The position numbers were made by a program, and so were the translations under genes. Shown piece after piece: positions 60,860 to 64,000 of a DNA stretch of 64,000 nucleotides (the stretch's first letter is position 1; every line of letters starts with the position of its first letter). Under the pieces are notes generated by a model. It ran no database searches, had not been told where the DNA came from, and saw only the letters and a program-made list of their open reading frames with translations. Source of the stretch: a bacterium (GTDB taxonomy: Bacteria > Desulfobacterota > DSWW01); contig JANQFG010000005.1 of the NCBI GenBank assembly GCA_028277985.1, positions 18,891 to 82,890 on the forward strand, written 5' to 3'.

Positions 60860-62590
60860 TCAATCCCCACTCGGCTCGGCGTGCATTTCCTTGAAGTGCA
60901 TCAGGCCCGGCGCCCACAGGTGCTTCTCCGGATCCACATCCACGTGGATGACCGCGCACCGCCCCGATGCGACCGCCTCCTCGATCGCCGGCCCGAGCTC
61001 GCCGGCACGGCTTACCCTGGCCCCGTGGGCGCCCATACTCCGGGCAAGCTCGTCGAACCGGATCTCGTGAAAGTCTGCGTTCACGATGTCCTCGGGCCCG
61101 AATCCAGGTTTGGTCTGCGACAGTGCAAATTGCTGGCTCATCTTGACCATGCCCCATTGCCTGTCGCACAGAACGAGATAGATCGGCTTGAGGCTGTTTC
61201 GTACGGCGGTCTCGACCTCCTGGGGATGAAACCCCATCGCACCGTCTCCAATGATGCAGTAGACCTGCCTCTCAGGAAAGGCGGCTGCGGCACCCAGTGC
61301 CTGGGCCACTCCTGCACCCAGCATGCCGAACTTATGAGTGGCGAGCTGTGTGTTCGGCACCCGGACCTCGCTGTAGAAGTTGCCCCACACGGCCGCGTTG
61401 CCCCCATCGAACACACGGATCGCATCGTCCGTAAAGACCTTGCTGCAGATGTGTCCGACGTGGGCCGGGTTCATGGGATCGATGTCCTCCTCCAGCGCTG
61501 CATCCAGTTCTTTCCTTTGGGCCGCCTTCTCTTCCCGGACCTGGCTGAGGAATTCGTCTCGCTCGGCCGCACGGATGCTCGACTTGCGTCCCTCCAGCTC
61601 GATCGCCAACGCCTCCAGAAATACCCGGACGTCGGCGAGAACGGCCAGGTCCGCCGGCTTATTGCATCCCAGGCAGTCCTCATCTATATCCACCTGAATC
61701 ATCTTCTGCTCGCCCGGTTTCCGCCAGTAGGGCGCCTTGCCCCACCAGTCAGTTTCTCCCAGCCGGGAACCGAGGGTCAGAACAACGTCCGCAGCCCGAC
61801 GGACCCTATTGTTCAGCTCAACGTAGATCATGGGGACTGCCAGGTCGGAGGTCTCCGGGAGCCCCCCCCTTGCTCCCCAACTCGTCGTGACAGGTGCACG
61901 CAGGGTCTCAGCCACTGCCCGCAGGGCTTCAAAGGCCTGGGCGTGCAGAACCCCGCTTCCGGCATGAATCATCGGCTGCCGACAGGCTACCAGCATATCC
62001 GCGGCCCCCTCGACCTGGTCCGCGGGTGGCGTGATAGGGGTTGTGCGCCGGTACTGATGCGGTTCGAGGAAGACGGGCGACTCACACTCGCTGTTGATCA
62101 AATCCTCCGGCACGTCCAGATGGACGACGCCCGGTCTTCCGTGCCAGCACTTACGCAGTGCCCGGCGAAGCAGTTCCGGTATGCGCTCGTGCGACTGGGC
62201 CGATCCGCTCCATTTGGACATAGGCTTGATCACAGAGACCTGGTTGAAATACTGGTAGGTGCCGCCCCGGTCCGGATAAGTGATTCCGGTCCGACGGTGG
62301 CTCGTAAGGAGCAACACGCGGCTGCCTTCGCCATTCTCCACGGCGACGCCCGGCAGGGCGTTCGCCGCCCCCGGCCCGTTGCTCGCAATGCAGACGCCCA
62401 GCTTTCCGGTCAGCTTTGAATAGGCGCCCGCCATGTGGACCGCACTCGTTTCGTGCCGGGGTGAAATGAGCTGGATCCCGTGGTTCTTGAGATTGTGGTA
62501 CAGGCCGAAGTATGTGCCGTCGATGATCCCGAAGACCTTTTCCACGCCTTCCTTCTTCAGCATCGCCGCTATTGCTTCTCCCCCTGTCAT
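60860..62590 (-). CDS. Thiamine-diphosphate enzyme, acetolactate-synthase-like
   Basis: A 576-residue ThDP enzyme of the POX/AHAS fold. The catalytic Glu47 is in SPRHETSAVHMAGAY; the central domain follows at about 190-330; the ThDP/Mg motif is GDGAMGF about 430-436 with a later NADF. Active-site residues around RHET differ from typical AHAS, and no regulatory-subunit gene or ilv genes are near. It may be a decarboxylase or a ligase on a 2-oxo acid. AAGGAGAGAACC precedes the ATG. Convergent with the cytidylate-kinase-like gene, 9 bases away. Confidence 0.82.
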   Translation of the reverse strand: MTGGEAIAAMLKKEGVEKVFGIIDGTYFGLYHNLKNHGIQLISPRHETSAVHMAGAYSKLTGKLGVCIASNGPGAANALPGVAVENGEGSRVLLLTSHRRTGITYPDRGGTYQYFNQVSVIKPMSKWSGSAQSHERIPELLRRALRKCWHGRPGVVHLDVPEDLINSECESPVFLEPHQYRRTTPITPPADQVEGAADMLVACRQPMIHAGSGVLHAQAFEALRAVAETLRAPVTTSWGARGGLPETSDLAVPMIYVELNNRVRRAADVVLTLGSRLGETDWWGKAPYWRKPGEQKMIQVDIDEDCLGCNKPADLAVLADVRVFLEALAIELEGRKSSIRAAERDEFLSQVREEKAAQRKELDAALEEDIDPMNPAHVGHICSKVFTDDAIRVFDGGNAAVWGNFYSEVRVPNTQLATHKFGMLGAGVAQALGAAAAFPERQVYCIIGDGAMGFHPQEVETAVRNSLKPIYLVLCDRQWGMVKMSQQFALSQTKPGFGPEDIVNADFHEIRFDELARSMGAHGARVSRAGELGPAIEEAVASGRCAVIHVDVDPEKHLWAPGLMHFKEMHAEPSGD

Positions 62591-62670
62591 GGCGGTTCTC
62601 TCCTTTGGTTGGATTGTTCACGGTTAGATGACCGGTCTCGTACGAATTGTTCCCAACGCAAAAAGCCCGT

Positions 62671-62943
62671 ATGCTAAGCACCATGCAAGAAGACACCCAG
62701 GACATTGAAATCTGGTACTACCGGGTGGATCCGAAGAGGATCGTCCTGCTCAAATCCATGCTCGAGGGATACGAGGGCCTGGTGGTGGTCCGGACCGCGG
62801 ACCCGAAGGAAGGGGTGGTCGAGCTGCTGGTCAGCCCGGATTTCGCGGAGGAGATGAAGCAGATCCTCGCCGACCTTTCCAGCCGGATCTGGATGGAGGC
62901 CCTGCCGGGGGCGAGTTATCCGACTCCCTTCGGCGACGAATAA
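62671..62943 (+). CDS. DUF4911 small protein
   Basis: A 90-residue protein with the compact alpha/beta pattern of DUF4911 (IWYYRVDPKRIVLLKSMLEGYEGLVVVRTADPKEGVVELLVSPDF). The family is mostly found in Desulfobacterota and has no known function. Start taken at ATG 62671; the ATG at 62683 is equally possible. Convergent with glgC, ending directly at its stop. Confidence 0.75.
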   Translation: MLSTMQEDTQDIEIWYYRVDPKRIVLLKSMLEGYEGLVVVRTADPKEGVVELLVSPDFAEEMKQILADLSSRIWMEALPGASYPTPFGDE

Positions 62944-64000
62944 TCAGCTCTTCGGCTTGAACGCCGAGGCTCGGGCGTGGTCTTCCCATCTGGGCCGGTC
63001 CTCGTCCGGACCGATGATCCTTCCCTTCGGGATCACCACGATGCCGTTCTTGGTGACGTGGAAACGCTTTCGGTCCTCTTCCAGATCGTACCCGATGGTC
63101 GTGTCCGGAAGGATGTCCACGTACTTGTCGATGATCGCGTTCTTTACCTTGGCACGCCGGCCGATATCCACGCCGTCCATCAGGACCGAGTCCTCCACGG
63201 AGGCGTAGCTGTTCACCCGCACCTGGGCGGAGAGTACACAGCGGGCCACACTTCCTCCGCTGATGACGCAGCCCGTTGATATGATCGAATCGAGGGCTTC
63301 CCCCCGCCGGGCCCCATCCCCTGGATCGGCGAAAACCATCTTTACGGGCGGCAGCTGCGGCTGATACGTGCGTACGGGCCATCGCTGGTCGTAGAGATTG
63401 AACTGGGGACTCACCGTGACGAGGTCCATGTTCGCCTCGTAGTAGGCTTCAAGGGTCCCAATATCCCGCCAGTAGGGCAGATCCTCTGTCTGATTCTCAT
63501 CCACGAAGTGATACGCGAGCAGTTCCCTCCTGCCCAGCATCTGCGGCAGGATGTTCTTTCCGAAATCGTGCTCGCTCTCTTTGCCCGCGTCCGGGATCAG
63601 CTCCTCGTAGAGCGCGTTCAGACTGAATATGTAGATGCCCATCGAAGCGCAGATCGAATCCGGCCGGTCAGGAAGGGTCTTCGGGTGGAGCGGCTTCTCT
63701 TCGAATCCTATGATCCGGTCCCTCTTGTCCAGCTCCAGGACACCGAAATGCCGGCCTTCCTCCTTGGGAAGGTCCACCACGCCCACCGTCACGTCCGCAC
63801 CCGACTCGACGTGCGCCTGAAGCATCTTGGAATAGTCCATCTTGTAGACATGGTCGCCGGCAAGGATCAGGACGTAGTCCGGCTCCTCCCTCTCGATGGT
63901 GTAGATGTTCTGGTAGATCGCGTCCGCAGTGCCCCTGTACCAGTGTGCGCCGTAACGTTGCTGGGCCGGCAGGACATTGATGTATTCGCCCAGCTCGCTG
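62944..64000 (-). CDS. glgC: Glucose-1-phosphate adenylyltransferase, 5' end cut by the window
   Basis: Makes ADP-glucose from glucose-1-phosphate, the donor for glycogen synthesis. The open frame runs to the right edge: about 352 residues of about 420. Visible are ELGEYINVLPAQQRYGAHWYRGTADAIYQN (catalytic domain), ILAGDHVYKMDYSKM, GIYIFS, EDLPYWRDIGTLEAYYEANMDL and a C-terminal left-handed beta-helix rich in short repeats (GCVISGGSVARCVLS...). It links the window edge to the glucan run at 47141-55049. Confidence 0.94.
   Translation of the reverse strand, partial: SELGEYINVLPAQQRYGAHWYRGTADAIYQNIYTIEREEPDYVLILAGDHVYKMDYSKMLQAHVESGADVTVGVVDLPKEEGRHFGVLELDKRDRIIGFEEKPLHPKTLPDRPDSICASMGIYIFSLNALYEELIPDAGKESEHDFGKNILPQMLGRRELLAYHFVDENQTEDLPYWRDIGTLEAYYEANMDLVTVSPQFNLYDQRWPVRTYQPQLPPVKMVFADPGDGARRGEALDSIISTGCVISGGSVARCVLSAQVRVNSYASVEDSVLMDGVDIGRRAKVKNAIIDKYVDILPDTTIGYDLEEDRKRFHVTKNGIVVIPKGRIIGPDEDRPRWEDHARASAFKPKS

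Overview
The window is about 60 % G+C and looks like a chromosome of a deltaproteobacterial (Desulfobacterota-type) anaerobe or facultative anaerobe. This is inferred from gene content, not from a marker gene. The hints are MopE-like Asp/Cys-rich surface proteins, DUF4911 and DUF4912 proteins, a GH57 branching-enzyme cluster, a DHH-CBS-nucleotidyltransferase fusion of the A-adding type, and the order mutS-xerD-(A-adding enzyme)-M50-scpA-scpB-rluB. There is no rRNA, CRISPR array, prophage or plasmid origin.

Region 1 (1-7224, minus strand) is a compact operon: QhpD-like radical SAM/SPASM protein, two U32-family proteins with UbiV-like and UbiU-like cysteine spacing, QhpF-like ABC exporter and QhpE-like subtilisin. 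A separately promoted RND/MMPL exporter follows and runs off the left edge. The radical SAM, protease and exporter are the maturation genes for the peptide carrying cysteine tryptophylquinone (CTQ) in quinohemoprotein amine dehydrogenase. The oxygen-using flavin hydroxylase QhpG is not seen; a U32 pair sits in the operon instead. That suggests an oxygen-independent route to a CTQ-like cofactor or another RiPP-type modification. No substrate peptide or dehydrogenase subunit is visible. This is the strongest candidate for an undescribed system.

Region 2 (7225-23865) is an accessory surface-protein region: a beta-propeller-like repeat protein, a giant 3585-residue secreted subtilisin/CAP/PKD protein, an AT-richer LamG-like protein, a REP-associated transposase (RAYT), interspersed GGTCCGACC repeats and decayed gene ends. 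A zinc-ribbon/cyclase/AAA/TPR regulator closes it.

Region 3 (27319-37358, minus) is housekeeping: initiator tRNA-fMet, rluB-like, scpB, scpA, M50 protease, A-adding enzyme, xerD and mutS. Region 4 (37497-44774) holds a small membrane protein behind a promoter with three operator-like palindromes, an epoxide hydrolase, an FGE-domain protein, a heme-c/MopE protein, a nitrilase, an acyl-CoA ligase and another MopE protein.

Region 5 (45039-64000) starts with tRNA-Arg and contains an alpha-glucan cluster: GH13, GH57 branching enzyme, DUF4912 protein, GT4 glucosyltransferase, a TIM-barrel isomerase and a plant-type alpha-glucan water dikinase, with glgC at the right edge. Between them lie a diadenylate cyclase, an ABC-F protein, Ogt, TrhP-like U32, a cytidylate-kinase-like protein, a TPP enzyme and a DUF4911 protein. 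Several short repeat families with a GGGGnC core are scattered between genes and in places carry copies of neighbouring gene 3' ends.
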